From: Chrysogorgia sp. JL179-B06
Lineage: Eukaryota; Cnidaria; Anthozoa; Scleralcyonacea; Chrysogorgiidae
Reading direction: 5' to 3'
NCBI GenBank assembly: GCA_035772405.1
Contig: JAYKKM010000493.1
Coordinates: forward strand, 286,001 to 350,000
Length of the DNA: 64,000 nucleotides
The stretch's first letter is position 1; each line of letters starts with the position of its first letter. Position numbers and translations under genes: made by a program. The notes beneath the pieces were generated by a model. That model made no database searches. It was not told where the DNA came from and saw nothing but the letters and a program-made list of their open reading frames with translations. This document shows positions 19,499 to 31,923 of the stretch, in pieces.

Positions 19499-20736
19499 AT
19501 GGCGGACGCTTTGCATAATGATGCTGTTGCAGTTCTTCCTCATGATGTTAGCCCAGGTAATTATGTTCAATTACTCTACAAATAGACAGCAATACTTGAG
19601 AGAGAACGTTGTTTTGTACATTTTATTGTTTTATTTTGTACATTTTATTGTTTTATTGTAGCGATGTTCACAAGGATAGTGGATTTTGTAAAAAAGTTAA
19701 AGACCAACCAGATGATACTGCTTTACTTGTCAGAAGAATTTGGTTGTACACTCATATAAAAAACTGCACTGTTTTAGTGTGTAAATCCATACAAATGTGA
19801 TATAAAATAAAAAATACCATATATTTGATATATATTTTTATATACTGTAGTCCAGCAACATTGAAAAGGCGTCTGAAAAAGATGAACATTAGACGGCATA
19901 GTGAAGCAGTATCTCCACAAGACGTCATTAATGCTGTGCAGGTACCGTTTTATATATTTTTAGTGGAGCTGTTGTTTGTTAATTAGTAGTTGCTGTACTG
20001 GTATGATTTTTTGAAAAATATCATACAGTAATGAGTAATATTAATTACAGTATTATTAATTGCAATTGTTCATCCTTGATGATTGCCTGTATTATAGCAT
20101 AACAAATCCTGTAGTTTGTATTAGGATAATTATGTAATTATTTTAAATATGCTAATCAATATTGATCATGTAGAGAGAAAATGAGGGAACTGGCAAACTT
20201 ATTGGATACCGCCACATGCATCAGCGTCTCAGACTGCGCCATGATTTGCTTGCCAAAAGGTTGGTTATATGATAACATCAATTTAGGTCCGTGCAGGTTT
20301 ATGAAATTTACTATGATTTAAAGCTTGGCATGATGTAAAATAATTACTCTCTTGTTAGAGATGATGTATATCAAGCCATATTGTATGTCAACCCAGAAGC
20401 CATGGTGCGAAGAAGACATAATGCTTTGAAGAGGCGTGATTATGTCTCAGTGGTAATTTTTAGGCATACCTGAATTTGATTTTAACCAGCAATAAAAGTA
20501 CATTAACATGCTGTCTTGCAACTAATGTATCCAAAGCAAAGGTTTGTTTTATTTACAGGGAAGCAGCTGGTTATGGCATGTGGATGGTCATGATAAGATC
20601 AAGGCTTATGGTTTTGCCATTCATGGGTGTATTGATGGTTTTTCCAGGAAGATCCTTTGGTGCAAAGTTGATGTCACCAACAATGACCCATGTTATATTT
20701 TGAAATTTTACTATGACTTTGTGAACTCTGTTAAAG
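19499..20736 (+). CDS. Transposon integrase-like protein, 5' six exons (195 aa)
   Basis: Exons 19499-19556, 19662-19745, 19856-19941, 20174-20259, 20359-20452 and 20559-20736 join in frame with no stop or frameshift (586 nt). Residues 1-47 include ILLYLSEEFG and STLKRRLKKMNIRR, an HTH-like region; 77-104 include GYRHMHQRLRLRHDLLAKR; 137-166 include WLWHVDGHDKIKAYGFAIHG and IDGFSR, the first part of an rve-type integrase core known from cnidarian and fish transposon proteins. Asp145 of WHVDG is the likely first catalytic residue. The second Asp and Glu are not found downstream, so the gene is 3'-incomplete. The start is ATGGCGGAC in a good context; the same start exon is present inverted in the right arm. 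Confidence 0.72.
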
Positions 20737-20939
20737 GTACTGTATGTACATCACTTGTACAGTAAGTAGATCAAACCTTTATTTCAAGGTTTATTTCAAG
20801 GTTTATTTCAAACCTTTACATGAAAGTTGAGGATTATGATAGAGTTAAAAACAAGTTATAATATAGTAAGAATTAATTTATATACATAATTATTTTTTTA
20901 ATTAGATTGTCGGTAGTATAACTGTAAATTAGTTAGCTA

Positions 20940-21110
20940 GAATAAAATTATGATAAAAATATAATACATTTTGCTACGACAGGTGTGATAGAAGATCATT
21001 CTTAATTGTCGTTAAAGTTTGAAACAATCTTAATTTGTTTGGTAATTCATTCCATAATCAAGCATACTATTAAGACTATTAAGACACTCTGTCAAAGGTG
21101 ACAGTAAGGG
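20940..21110 (-). pseudogene. Possible LINE C-terminal fragment inside the long-TIR element
   Basis: Minus strand reads LWNELPNKLRLFQTLTTIK, similar in style to LINE ORF2 C-termini. It is short and degenerate. If correct it helps explain the loss of the integrase 3' exons. Confidence 0.4.
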
Positions 21111-21386
21111 CATTACTTCTCGTGCAATTGAGATATAATGTTACATCATGCCTTAATGAGTATAGTAGTTACTGTTTCTTCTGTGCTTTAATGATTTTGC
21201 TTCGGTTCTCAATCGGCCTGTTCGGTTTTCAATCTGTGATTAAGGCTTGTATGGTTGCTACAAGTGTAATGTAATGTTTAATATTAGTACTCATTTTGCT
21301 TCCTTTGTAATTCAGGCAGCTGACTGCAAGAAAGTTAGTACAATCCATTTGTCATGCCTATGTGAGAGTTGCCAAATAGCCCACTA

Positions 21387-22232
21387 TCCTTGTGAACATC
21401 GCTACAATAAAACAAAAAATGTACAAAATAAAACAATAAAATGTACAAAACAACGTTCTCTCTCAAGTATTGCTGTCTATTTGTAGAGTAATTGAACATA
21501 ATTACCTGGGCTAACATCATGAGGAAGAATGGCAAAAGCATCATTATCCAAAGCGTCCGCCATGTTTATTCTCCCTTGCGCGCATAGATCTGGAAACGAG
21601 AGTTGAGCCTCCTCGGCTAACTCAAGTTCGGAACGGGAAAAGTAAAAGTGCGTTCATTAACGGGAAAAGTAAAAGTGCGTTCAGGAACGGGAAAAGTAAA
21701 AGTGCGTTCAGGAACGGGAAAGTCGAAGTCGAAAGGTGAACAGAGAATTAGTTGAAATTTACTTTTGCGAAACCGCATTTAGCTTTTACGATTCCCAAAC
21801 GGCATTTTACTTTTGCTAAATAGCGTTTTGCTAAACAGCATTTCACTTTTGCTAAACGGCATTCTGCTTTTACGATTCCTAAACGGTATTTTACTTTTGC
21901 GAAACAGCATTTAACTTTTACGCCTCCTAAACGGCATTTTGCTTTTGCTAAATAACATTTTGCTTTTGCGATTCCTGTACGGTATTCTCTTTTCGCTAAA
22001 CAGCATTTTGCTTTCGCTAAACAGCATTTTGCTTTCGCTAAACAGCAATGTGCTTTCGCTAAACAGCATTTTGCTTTCGCTAAACAGCATTTTGCTTTCG
22101 CTAAACAGCATTGTGCTTTCGCTAAACAGCATTTTGTTTTTGCAAAACGGCACTTTGCTTTTGCGATTTGAACAAATGAAATGTCTAACGGCCATTTAAC
22201 TTCTGATGAGTGAGCCTCCTCGGCTTCCATAG
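21387..22232 (-). mobile_element. Right arm of the long-TIR transposon
   Basis: Reverse complement of the left arm. It contains its own start exon: ATG on the minus strand at 21563 encoding MADALDNDAFAILPHDVSP then a GTAAT donor, plus the AMFTRIVG start of exon 2, after which similarity to the left arm stops. Its 21-bp array keeps a 160-codon ORF open from 22230 to 21748, which I regard as a by-product of repeat periodicity. Confidence 0.82.
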
Positions 22233-23954
22233 ATTACTACACACACTGCATATATGCGCCATTGCGCTTTATTTACTCATCTGATCAAGTGATCTGATCA
22301 CCTTTCTTCGAGTGCTCTTCACTGAAAATCTTTGATGTGGCTGGCAACTGGCAAGTATCTTGATCTTATATATATATACGCTCACAATCCCGATCGCTTT
22401 CGAAACGGGTTGCAGGTCTACGATTTCGAGAACCTGTACTCGATCAAATTATCTGTTTCCATACGCTTTTTGTCTACTAAATGTTTAATAATTTATTATG
22501 AGACTCAACATATGAATGCTGTATGAAATATGTTAATTGTTCTGAGGTAACTGTAATATTTTTATAAGCTTTGTTGGCTGTATTGTTTATTGTTATGTTA
22601 TACAAAATAAAGTTGATGCTATGAGCCTATGCGGTTAATGTTTAGTAATTAGTTGCTATCGAATTTTACCCTGTTTCACTTGATATTTTACCTGTAAGCT
22701 TAAATGGAGCTCCAAAATGTTCTGGGTTATCAGTAAATTTGTATCGATTGTTCATACATGTATTATTATACACAAATGCTTACAAATGAACACACAGTAT
22801 ATAAATCTGTGACACCCATACCAACTATCAAGATCAAGGAGTAAAGAGTTTGTTGTTGTTTGCTAGTTTACTACCAGTGACGGGTCTGAATTTTGGCCTT
22901 GACTACATGGAAAGCGAGTTGGCTCGCTAACCGAAACAGTAACATAGTTAACTATGCAGTAATCTGTCTTTATATTGCAATTAGCTAGCTGGCCGGCCCA
23001 CTGGACTAGTCACTAGTATGTATAAAGCCTCTCAAATAATAAATATGCTAAAATTATGAATATGTTTACTGGCTCAAAATGTTAATATAACTTCAAAGAA
23101 ATAATGATTTTGAATTACATTTCTTTAAACTATTTTATAATAGCTTATGACACCTTGCTACTGCCAGCTAAATGTTTTGATTTACTGCTATGCCTTATAC
23201 ACTGAGAACAAGATTAACTGATTTAATGATTGCTCAAACTGAACCTGTTTGCCGGACTGACCATATGAATTATTATTACATGAGCACAGGCCGGCTTGCT
23301 TGCCAGGCTGACCCTGTTGACTAGAACTGGATTAGGTCAGCAAACAGGATGGCTCATTTGGTGGAGCAGACTTCTCAGTAAGCCAGCTTGGATACTGAGT
23401 CAACTCACCTTCATATAATCAAAGCTGTTGGCCAACACTATGTTATGGGTTTGCAATGATGGAAAATTTAACCAACCATTGTACCTACAACTATAGATTT
23501 GGGATTTTGTGTATATTGAATTCAAATCACTGAATTTGCCAACAATGTCTTTCAACAAGCCACAACCTCAAGTAGCCCGAGTTAACGCCTAGCGGGCGTC
23601 TTGTTAAGCATGAATCCGCCATTCAATTTATTCAAATCATTAAGAGCACGTCCTTTGTCTTGTAGTGTTACCAAGCTGAGACTTTTAGTTTGAGAAATAC
23701 ATTAACTGATTCGAATTAGCGTAATTATACTTTGTTTACATCGCTGTTTAAGTTGTCTTCCTACGCGACATCTCGTCTATGGGAGGCATTGGTCTTTTGT
23801 TTTACGGGACCGGCGCTACGTGTTTTTAAACGCAATAAGATCTCGTCACCTCAATTAGCGTTTTACGACAATAATTGCCGAAATTATTTTTTAAAAAATC
23901 TATTTGGGTGTTTAGTGAAGTTGAAACTTTCGATATTTTCGATATGCGTAAAAT
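22233..23954. other. No gene recognised
   Basis: AT-rich sequence with several GCCGGC/GGCTGACC-like short motifs near 22990-23350. I see no exon chain, RNA gene or inverted-repeat element. Confidence 0.5.
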
Positions 23955-24083
23955 TTGCGCATCAAAATGACATGTTCTGCGTCGGGAATAAAACTTATTT
24001 CAATTCATAACATCAGGCTATTAAAAAACACAATCTACATTTGCATTTATATCCCGACGCAGAACGCGTCATTTTGATGCGCA
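23955..24083. mobile_element. Small inverted-repeat element
   Basis: TGCGCATCAAAATGACATGT..GCGTCGGGA arms and near-complement, 129 bp. Confidence 0.7.
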
Positions 24084-24597
24084 GTCGACATTACGGCTTG
24101 TTGATGAGGTGCTGCCCAACAAAGGTCCTCGGAATCCCTACCCCTATCAGTTGGGTTTTCCTCATGATCCTCTGGCTCGGATAAATAGGGCTATCCTGCC
24201 TTTCGACTCTATAAATAAGTCGTACTCGAACAGCTGCAGCGGTCAAATTAAGTAGAAACACGACAAGTCACAACATTCTTTGATCATAGCTTTGATCGAC
24301 TACATTGACTAAATATTGCACAAAACTATTAACAATTCTAAATATTATATGTTTGAAGGTTCTTTATTAAGAAGTATATATAATTTATTCCTCTGTTGCA
24401 GTTCAACTGCTCACCGTCCAAAGAACACTATATGCGATATTTCACTGTTATATACCTTTACTATACATTGTCTTCGATATCATAGTCAAACGAAATATGG
24501 TCGGGAAACTCGGCAGACTTCAACGCGACTAACAAAAGAGATATGGTTTATGTTCGGAAGAGTCCACGTGGTACCGTGCACAAATATTTTGTTTTAA

Positions 24598-25085
24598 TAA
24601 AGGTGTTCAGTCAAAATACAATTAGAGTTCATATGAAGATCTTATTGACTTTAGTTTATTTCCAAAGTTTCAGCATTCCTATCAATTTAGTTAAGAAGAT
24701 ATGGCAAGTTGAAATTGGAGAGTTTGTCCAATTTCGACGCCATATTTGTTTCTCAAATATGACGTCACTGAGTGCTTATATCTCGTATTATGCGCTCCTC
24801 TACTTTCCCGCATGAGGAACTAAATAGTTTATTTCGACTAATTTTGCTCCAAAGAGCATTCACAACAGCTATCAACTATGTGATCGCCATCAAAACAACT
24901 CCACTGTCGATAAAGAAGCACTCAATGACTTCGTATATTCAAAACAAATATGGCGTCAAAATCCTCAAATTTTCAAATTCAACTGGCCATATCTTCCTAA
25001 CTAAATTGATAGCAATGCTGAAACTTTGGAAATAAACTAAAGTCAGTAAGATCTTTCATATGAACTACATTTGTATTTTTGGCTG
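24598..25085. mobile_element. GGGACACTCCGGCC-family MITE, diverged copy 2
   Basis: Internal arms (TTTATTTCCAAAGTTTCAGC, ATTCCTATCAATTTAG, TCAAATATGACGTCACTGAG) match 3325-3836; termini are degraded. TGACGTCA survives in one arm (24760) and is mutated in the other (near 24925). Confidence 0.8.
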
Positions 25086-26349
25086 GAGAAGTGAATGTCG
25101 AAGGAACCTAAATTTTTGGAACCGAAGGAACCTAATCTAACCCCGCGGTTGAACGATTGGACCAAAACATTTCTATTGGATGCCTACTTGATGATGCCAA
25201 AAATACAACGTGCACAAATGTCAAGAACAAAGACATTCAAGCCGAGTTTCCAGGTCATACTTCGATTGACTACGTCGCTATAGACCCTCCATGTACGCGT
25301 TATTATAACCAAGTTTGTTTCTGGTATGTATATTGCGTGGTATACATGGTTATATTGCATGGTATACATGGTTATATTGCGCCCTTTTGAAGGTGTTTCG
25401 TTGGTTATTAAGTTTTAAAATGTTTATCTATATCAAATGCGTCTGATATACAATTCCTCTTACACAGTCGAAAGGCTACAACGGCTACTTTCGAGGCTTT
25501 CACCGCGTCGAGTAGGTCTTCAATCTTCCTCGTGTTCTTTGTATAGACACTTGTTGTTTGCAACTGGCAAATGTGCGGGCGCCTCAGTGGACGTACTTCT
25601 TCTTGACGAACTTTCTCTTCTTCGTCCTAACATTGATAAAAAAATGTTTTGAGAAATTTAGTACATAATAATAATCATAATTATATTATAACGATGATAT
25701 TTATTGTATATTATTACGTATGTAGTAAAGTTTTATAAATCAAAATAAATAAATTCGTGATACTCCTGAGAAACTGGCTCCTGAGAAGTTGCTCGGGAGA
25801 GCGGGGCGAGAGATCCGTAAAAGGGACCGGTCCTTATTTATGGGCGGGGCCCAGGCCGAAGAGAAAATGGTTGGGTAACTGAAAATTCTAAGACCTAAAT
25901 GGTTGGGTAAAAAATAATCACTTCTCTGAAGGGTTGGGTAGCAAAATATTCATGACTAATTACATAAAAAAATTAAGAGTTCATTTAAAATTGGAATCTG
26001 GTCTTCCGTTCTCCTTAAGTCATGGCACGTTAGCTTTTGTTACTGTATTCCTTGGATTCCTGCTCTGCATAGGGATCGATAATAATCTGAAAGTTACAGT
26101 AGGATCTGTCTGTATATCTGTTTCGGCTTGTTACTAAAACTTGTATCGACGATATGCTGGGAATTGGCCTTTATCTAACTTTATGTTTCTTTTTGGGTGG
26201 TTGGGACGGTTCAATTTCTGATCTTAATTTTTTTGGGTAAAATTTTTTTTAAATTTCTCCCGACCATAAATGAGTCGGACCTCCACTCAGGGTCTTAAAA
26301 AAAAAATTGAGGAGAAAGTGCTGCCTTTGCAATAATATCAGCAAATGGT
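25086..26349. other. No gene recognised
   Basis: Contains an open stretch at 25157-25390 (CLLDDAKNTTCTNVKNKD, DYVAIDPPCTRYYN), a short imperfect tandem at 25335-25385 and repeated GGTTGGGTAA motifs at 25868-25940. I cannot tie any of it to a gene model. Confidence 0.4.
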
Positions 26350-26460
26350 AAGACTTTCGGGTCATCTCGGATAACGACCTTAACTCGTAGGCCCTCGGAA
26401 CCCCTATCAATTGGGTTTCTATAGCCTGTTGGGGTATTCCGATCACCTAAGAGTGATAAA
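26350..26460 (+). repeat. Dispersed repeat, copy 2
   Basis: TCTCGGATAACGACCTT ... CCTCGGAACCCCTATCAATT ... GGGGTATTCCGATCAC, inverted relative to 10350-10445. Confidence 0.6.
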
Positions 26461-27138
26461 CATAATAAACTAAACTAAGTATAGTTGAAGTTTTAATAAA
26501 TAAAGTCGTGATGTCTCTTGAAAAGAAACTGCCTGGTCCGGGGCGGAAGACCCGTAAAAGGCGGTAAATACGTAACCTAAAAATAGGTACGCAACACGTA
26601 CATGTGTCTGATGATGGTTAGTAAAAAAATAACAGTTAAAAGTTTGATTGAAATAAAATCTGTCAAACAGTCACAGACAGGGGACGCGATTGCGTAGATG
26701 ATTCTACAGGTTTATATACAGGTTTATCCTGAAGATGACTAACGAATGTAGAGTAGTATATCGTTGTAATGTCGCCATGTGTACATCAGATATTTCTCAA
26801 TTTCAGCTTTGCGTCTATTGAAATAGAATGCAAATTTTCGTGTTGCTTTCGTGAAAACATACAATAAAAAAGATGTTCCTAAATGATATTAACCGTCTCA
26901 ACCCAAACTTTCTGAGAGCCTTCTCATGACGAGTAAAATCGTCTGGCGTTAGCTTTTTTTTCTTTTTTTTTTAATCGAGTTTATTTGGATCAAATAATTA
27001 TTTACATTAAAATAAATATAACTGGAATATAATAGTAATATTATAATATAGCATAATAATAATTAATGATGATGATGATGAAGATAATAATAATAGTAAT
27101 AATAATTATAATAAAAAGTAATAATATTAATGTTAATA

Positions 27139-27164
27139 ATATATATATATATATATATATATAT
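27139..27164. repeat. (TA)n microsatellite
   Basis: About 13 TA units immediately before a foldback. Confidence 0.85.
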
Positions 27165-27171
27165 GTAATGT

Positions 27172-27262
27172 TTAAAACACGAGCAGCAGTGTTTTATCAG
27201 ATATAAAGCACGAGGCGCAGCCGAGTGTTTTATATCTGATAAAACACGTCTGCGAGTGTTTT
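27172..27262. repeat. Foldback with GAGGCGCAGCCGAG loop
   Basis: Arms AGTGTTTTATCAGATATAAA / complement; loop GCACGAGGCGCAGCCGAGTG. A related foldback is at 63353. Confidence 0.75.
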
Positions 27263-27548
27263 AAACGGCTTAAAAAACGACCAGCATTTGGTAAGTTCGT
27301 TGGCGTAGTAATTTTGAATAATAACGTTGTCTAAGCCGAGAAAATCAAAGCTAAAGTTTATGTAAATTAGGATGAATCTTTATCACATATAAAGATACGA
27401 CACGGTGGTGATTTTCCTTTGTGTTTTCCTCATGAATTATTAATGAGTTTTTTAAATATATTTCAAAAACTCATTAATAATGCATGAAGAAAACACAAAA
27501 TAAATGCATATTTAATCAATGTTTCTACCATGTAGTACAGAACTGATT

Positions 27549-27674
27549 AATAAAACATCAGTGTCTTTAAATGTGATAGAACACTCATTGATAAAACATC
27601 AGTGTCTTTAAATGTGATAGAACACTCATTAATAAAACATCAGTGTCTTTAAATCTGATAGAACACTCATTCAG
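27549..27674 (+). repeat. 42-bp tandem repeat, three copies
   Basis: Unit contains AAAACATCAGTGTCTTTAAA and GATAGAACACTCAT, repeated three times with one or two differences. Confidence 0.8.
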
Positions 27675-28189
27675 CCAGCTTGAAGCGCTTCATCTCACAA
27701 TTATACTGCAAAACTATGCTGCGGCACAAGCAGCAGTCCAAACGCACTGCAGCGTGTCCCTCGTTTGCATTGCTAAATAATTTCACACAATAGATAAATA
27801 CTAATTAATGGACGTTTTTGAAGCCATTTACAAAACTCGTTATCGGGCTTTATCGGTGTATAAAGCCCTCCAACTCGTTTTGTAAATAGTACATATTAGA
27901 CCACTGACCTCTAAATAAAGACTGGATCGAGCAACTATTGTTCAGAAAATGAAGCCGGAAGTCCGCCATTACTAAGGGCCAACTGAGAATCCTATGAGGT
28001 TTTTTGATGGTTTATGTGCTCTTACCATCGACAAAATAAAATAATATTACTATAAAGAGGACCAGAAAACATTTTTCAAATTACTGGGTAAAACGATTCA
28101 TCGCCTACCTACAGATTTACTGCGACTTTGGTCCCTTAGCAATGGCCGCCGTTGGTTCTAATTATCCAGTGAGAGAAGCCTGATATGAG

Positions 28190-28360
28190 ACGTCAAATTA
28201 GGTTGAAGATTTAATGTTAACAAAGAAACTATATTGGCCAGACACTAAACCTATTTTGCTAGCGTCACAGTTTGATTTGCTTGCAAACTCAGAGTTTCTA
28301 ATGATCTCTCGTTAATTTACATTATGCAAATATGCAGGCTTCAAAATCAGCTCATCAGAT
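28190..28360 (-). repeat. Inverted copy of the 15510-15660 repeat
   Basis: Shares GTTAACAAAGAAACTATATT, GGCCAGACACTAAACC and CTGATGAGC-type blocks with that region in the opposite orientation. Confidence 0.7.
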
Positions 28361-28365
28361 ACAAT

Positions 28366-28550
28366 AGAACCTCTTTCACAATGGCGGCCAGTCTAAATAT
28401 TCTTTTATATACATGCAAATTATCCTTTTTGGCCTCGTTACAAAGCAAAGATTCTTTGGAATTACAGACACACCAACGAAGTCAGAAAGGCTAATTTAAA
28501 TGAATATAAAAGAATATTTAATTTGGGTGCCATTATGAAAAAGGTCTATA
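28366..28550. mobile_element. GACCTC-type 180-bp MITE, copy 3
   Basis: ACCTCTTTCACAATGGCGGCC ends and the internal GCCTCGTTACAAAGCAAAGA block match copies at 12610 and 49025. Confidence 0.82.
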
Positions 28551-29817
28551 AAAAGTGTTTTTATTCCTATTTTATTTATTTATTTATTTATTCTTATTTT
28601 TAATGTTGTATTAATATTATTTATAGATGGGTCACTGGCCTTGATTGGGGCTTCGCTCTGTTGCCAGTGGCCTCAATGTGCCATTATTTATTTATTTATT
28701 ATTTTATTTTATTTACAATTTTAATTTTGTACATATATATTATTATTTATACTGTTCTGTAATTAGCACATTGAAAACATTAAATTAAAAAAAAAAATTA
28801 AACAAATTAAACAAATATATAAACACTCCAAATGTCGTGTTTAGGATGAACGGATTAATAGACTAGTTTTGTGATTGGCTACGTTGAACAAAAGTTGTTA
28901 GGGTTAGGACATTGGTTTCTTTGTGGTTGATTCTATTGTTTTATTCAACCAATCACAAAACATGTTTGTATTGGTACCTGAGAAATGTTTTAAGGCGTTT
29001 CTACGATTAGTCAGATAAATTGTTTTGAGATGTTATACAGTACATAAATACAGTACAATTGTCTTATCCGCGTTATGTCTCGTCAGTTTGGTTTTTATAA
29101 ATTTTCCCACACGAAAGACGGGAACATCATGATAAGCTCAAACGACATTCATCATATTTTCTAATCTTAAAGTTAAGCTGGATAAAGGAATACCATGGTG
29201 GATTTATGAAGCGTTAAGTGACCTTAATCTACGCGCTAAAATGCGCGTAATTAACCAAAGGGGCCAAAGAGGCGCGATATCCCGTTGTGTTGGAGTTCAT
29301 ACATATCTTCCTAAATCCTATGTCGAGGGATCATCATGTATGTGTGTCAGTGTGTGTGTATAAGACTACGGGTCATACATTCAGATTGTTCATAACTGCA
29401 CTGATGAGCTGTAGTACAGCTGTAGTAACTATTTTCGCGCCTTCACTTCTGTGTTGTTGAGTACTCGGTGAAGTTGATGTGGGTGTCCGTTAGCACTAAT
29501 GCAACGGTCACTACCCTTGTGGCAATTTGAGCACTCTGGCCCCATATCACTTCATGCTATCTCCCTTAGTTGTAAGCCATCATATTTTCACTGGACGTCC
29601 CGTTTTCGGCAGCAACCTACCGTGCCCTATCATAATCTTAGCAGATTGAGCAAACATTGAGCTTCGATGAAAGTGACGAGAGCTTAGTTTTAGCAATCCA
29701 TCTTTCGCGGTGCGCATGGTTTCAGCTGTGAAACGGTATTATTACACGGTATAATAAAATTAATATTTGAGTGTAAACACCAAAAATTAACTTTAATACA
29801 CCCTATGCATTACCACT
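28551..29817. other. No gene recognised
   Basis: TTTATTTATT-type simple sequence at 28560-28610 and 28683-28720; from 29330 to 29580 a dispersed repeat (CTTGTGGCAATTTGAGC, CACTGATGAGCTGTAGTACA) whose second copy is at 62310-62530. Confidence 0.5.
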
Positions 29818-29965
29818 GAACTAGTGGCTAGGCTCACGTCCAGTGTCGCGGGATCAGCTCCCAGCCGGAAGGCCTTGAAGTGGCATTTTTCGCAACCTGG
29901 TGCCGGTTTGGTCTTAAAACTATATGATTCGACACTCGTAATTTACCACAACATTCCCTTCATCT
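29818..29965 (+). mobile_element. SINE copy
   Basis: CGGGATCAGCTCCCAGCCGG (decayed box B) then AAGGCCTTGAAGTGGCATTT and the SINE body. Confidence 0.75.
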
Positions 29966-30057
29966 GATTAACCGAGTACAAGTGCAAAATATTAACATTA
30001 ATACACCGGCATTACCCTTTTTAATCTTACGCGGTAACGGCTTCTGTAACTCAGTCG

Positions 30058-31075
30058 CAACCTAGGTCGGCGAAAATGGCCCTGGGATCGGCTGGTCACA
30101 TGACACCCAGAATTTTGATAGGGGAAGGAAGCGCAAATAGAAGGCATTGACGAGCAAATAGAGTGAATTAACGAGCAAATAGCTGACACGTTCAACCCTC
30201 GTACCCCAAAACAACAAAGGTCCTAACCCTTTGGCAAACGTTTTCTTGAGAAATAAACCACCCCCAAAGCTATAGAATATATCAAAGGAAAGTTAAATTA
30301 TCTATTTACAACATACGTACAGCTTTATCCCGGTAGCTAACTTAGTTCTCTTTAAAAGCGCGGATAATCGAACATGCCAAAATATAATTTTCCTAATACG
30401 AATACCATCTTGTAAACAAAAACACGAACTTTCGGCTATCTTCGACGAACGTTTTCTTGAGAAATAATCAACTCTCAAAGCTACAATATATATTAAAACA
30501 AAGATAAATTATCTGTTTACAATATGCGTACAGCTTATCAGGCTAGCGAACGTAGTTTTCTTAAAAAGAGCGGATAATCGAACATATCATAACGTGTTAA
30601 CAATCCCACATCCAGTGGGCTGGTACGAGTGCCATCTATTTGCTCGTCGGCCACTTCCTTATATGGAATACATACTAGAAGTATATATGAGAATTTCTGG
30701 GTGTTTAGATATGATAATTTTTGTGGTCTTTTTGTTCCATTGCCTTTGTCTACTTTGTTGACCAGAATAATTGAGAAATGTTCAATGCTCTTCAGAGTTG
30801 TTAATGTCAGCATTCGTCGACATAAAAGCAGCTAACAAGCTTAATAATCCACCATACATCTATAGTTATCTCTTACAAAGGGTATGAAGAAGCATAATTA
30901 TATCCAATTTAGCGAAAGCTATCACTTCTAATTTGCTGCAAAATTTGAAGACAGCATTCAGATTTAGATGAATAAATTATACTCGGCTGAATTAATTGAG
31001 TTTTATGCCAAGCTAGGGCCATTTTCGCCGACCTTCCGCCGTGGAGGCAAAATGCCCTGGGAACGAGGTTGACTC
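30058..31075. mobile_element. Degraded element with CAACCTCGTTCCCAGGGC-type ends
   Basis: Left CAACCTAGGTCGGCGAAAAT..GGCCCTGGGATCGGCTGG and right ..GCCCTGGGAACGAGGTTG are inverted relatives of the ends of 39555-43799. The interior has a direct duplication of about 212 bp (from 30238 and from 30450; GTTTTCTTGAGAAATAA start). No transposase is recognised. Confidence 0.6.
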
Positions 31076-31200
31076 AGTAGGTTAGAGGCGCTGTTCAAGA
31101 GATTCAGGATCGCGGGTTCAATTCCTAGCCGGAAGGCCTTGAAGTTGAATTTTTCACAACTGGTCCCGGTTCTCAAAAGTATATGATTTGATACTCTTCC
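31072..31200 (+). mobile_element. SINE copy
   Basis: TAGGTTAGAGGCGCTG (decayed box A), GCGGGTTCAATTCCTAGCCG (box B) and body AAGGCCTTGAAGTTGAATTT. Confidence 0.78.
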
Positions 31201-31244
31201 TGATACTGGTACTTTTCCTTCATAAAATAAATTACAACTCGGTG

Positions 31245-31712
31245 TTAAAGTGGCTATCAGGAGTTTAGGGATTTTACATATTCGTAATCTTTGGGTTCTA
31301 CCAAGAAGAAATGTAATATATCTTGTCGTTCGAAAATTTCATCTTCATACCTCTTTTACCCCTGCTAAAGTTGATTACTATTCACAGGAAATGACGTCAA
31401 AGCAGGGTCACGCAAAAACATTGCTCACTGATTCAGCAGTGAAATACAAAGAAAGTTTGGGAATTGAGCGAATTTGGTCTAAACAGGCGTGTTTCAAGTT
31501 CAGAGCCAAACTTTCTTTGTATTTCACTGTTGAATTAGTGTGCAATGCGTATCCCTGCTTTGACGTTATTTCCTGTGAATAGTAAATCAACTTTAGCAGG
31601 GGTAAAAGGTATGAACATGAAATTTTTGAACGACAACTATTACATTTCTTCTTGGTAGAAGCCAAAGATTTACGAATATTTAAAACCCCCAAACCCCTGA
31701 TAGAAACTTTAA
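31245..31712. mobile_element. TTAA-flanked MITE with CTATCAGG termini
   Basis: TTAA ends; arms of over 150 bp containing TTTACCCCTGCTAAAGTTGA and complement, AGGAAATGACGTCAAAGCAG (31392) and the mutated mirror CTTTGACGTTATTTCCTG. Confidence 0.85.
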
Positions 31713-31923
31713 CAAATGAGCTGCGATTTATGTTGCACGGTTAGTTGAAATAAAACTCTGCTATATAGCTTTGTTATCTTTCTATTTATCTGCTGTCGTT
31801 TGTTCAAAGCCTACATGATAGCTTATCCAATGGATAAATCCTATCCAGTGAATATATTTTCTATCCACTGAATGGCTATCTGAAAAAAATAGCAGTGAAT
31901 ACCATTATCCAGGTTTTAGGCAA

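Larger units (their letters stand above)
18769..22232 (+). mobile_element. Long-TIR transposon with integrase-like gene (3.46 kb)
   Basis: Inverted repeats of roughly 0.85-0.9 kb (18769-19681 and 21387-22232) begin CTATGGAAGCCGAGGAGGCT and are flanked on each side by ATTA. Each arm has, from outside in: a 21-bp minisatellite, an irregular stretch, a 27-bp minisatellite, and a start exon. The interior carries five more exons of an integrase-like gene and then non-coding or inserted DNA. Long arms with internal tandem repeats recall Foldback/Galileo-type organisation, but the coding region is not P-element-like. Superfamily not assigned. Confidence 0.85.

Noticed and set aside
21748..22230. 160-codon ORF with CCLAKAK repeats
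   Set aside because: The 21-bp period keeps all frames without a stop open, and the left arm copy has an in-frame stop; no sign of protein selection.
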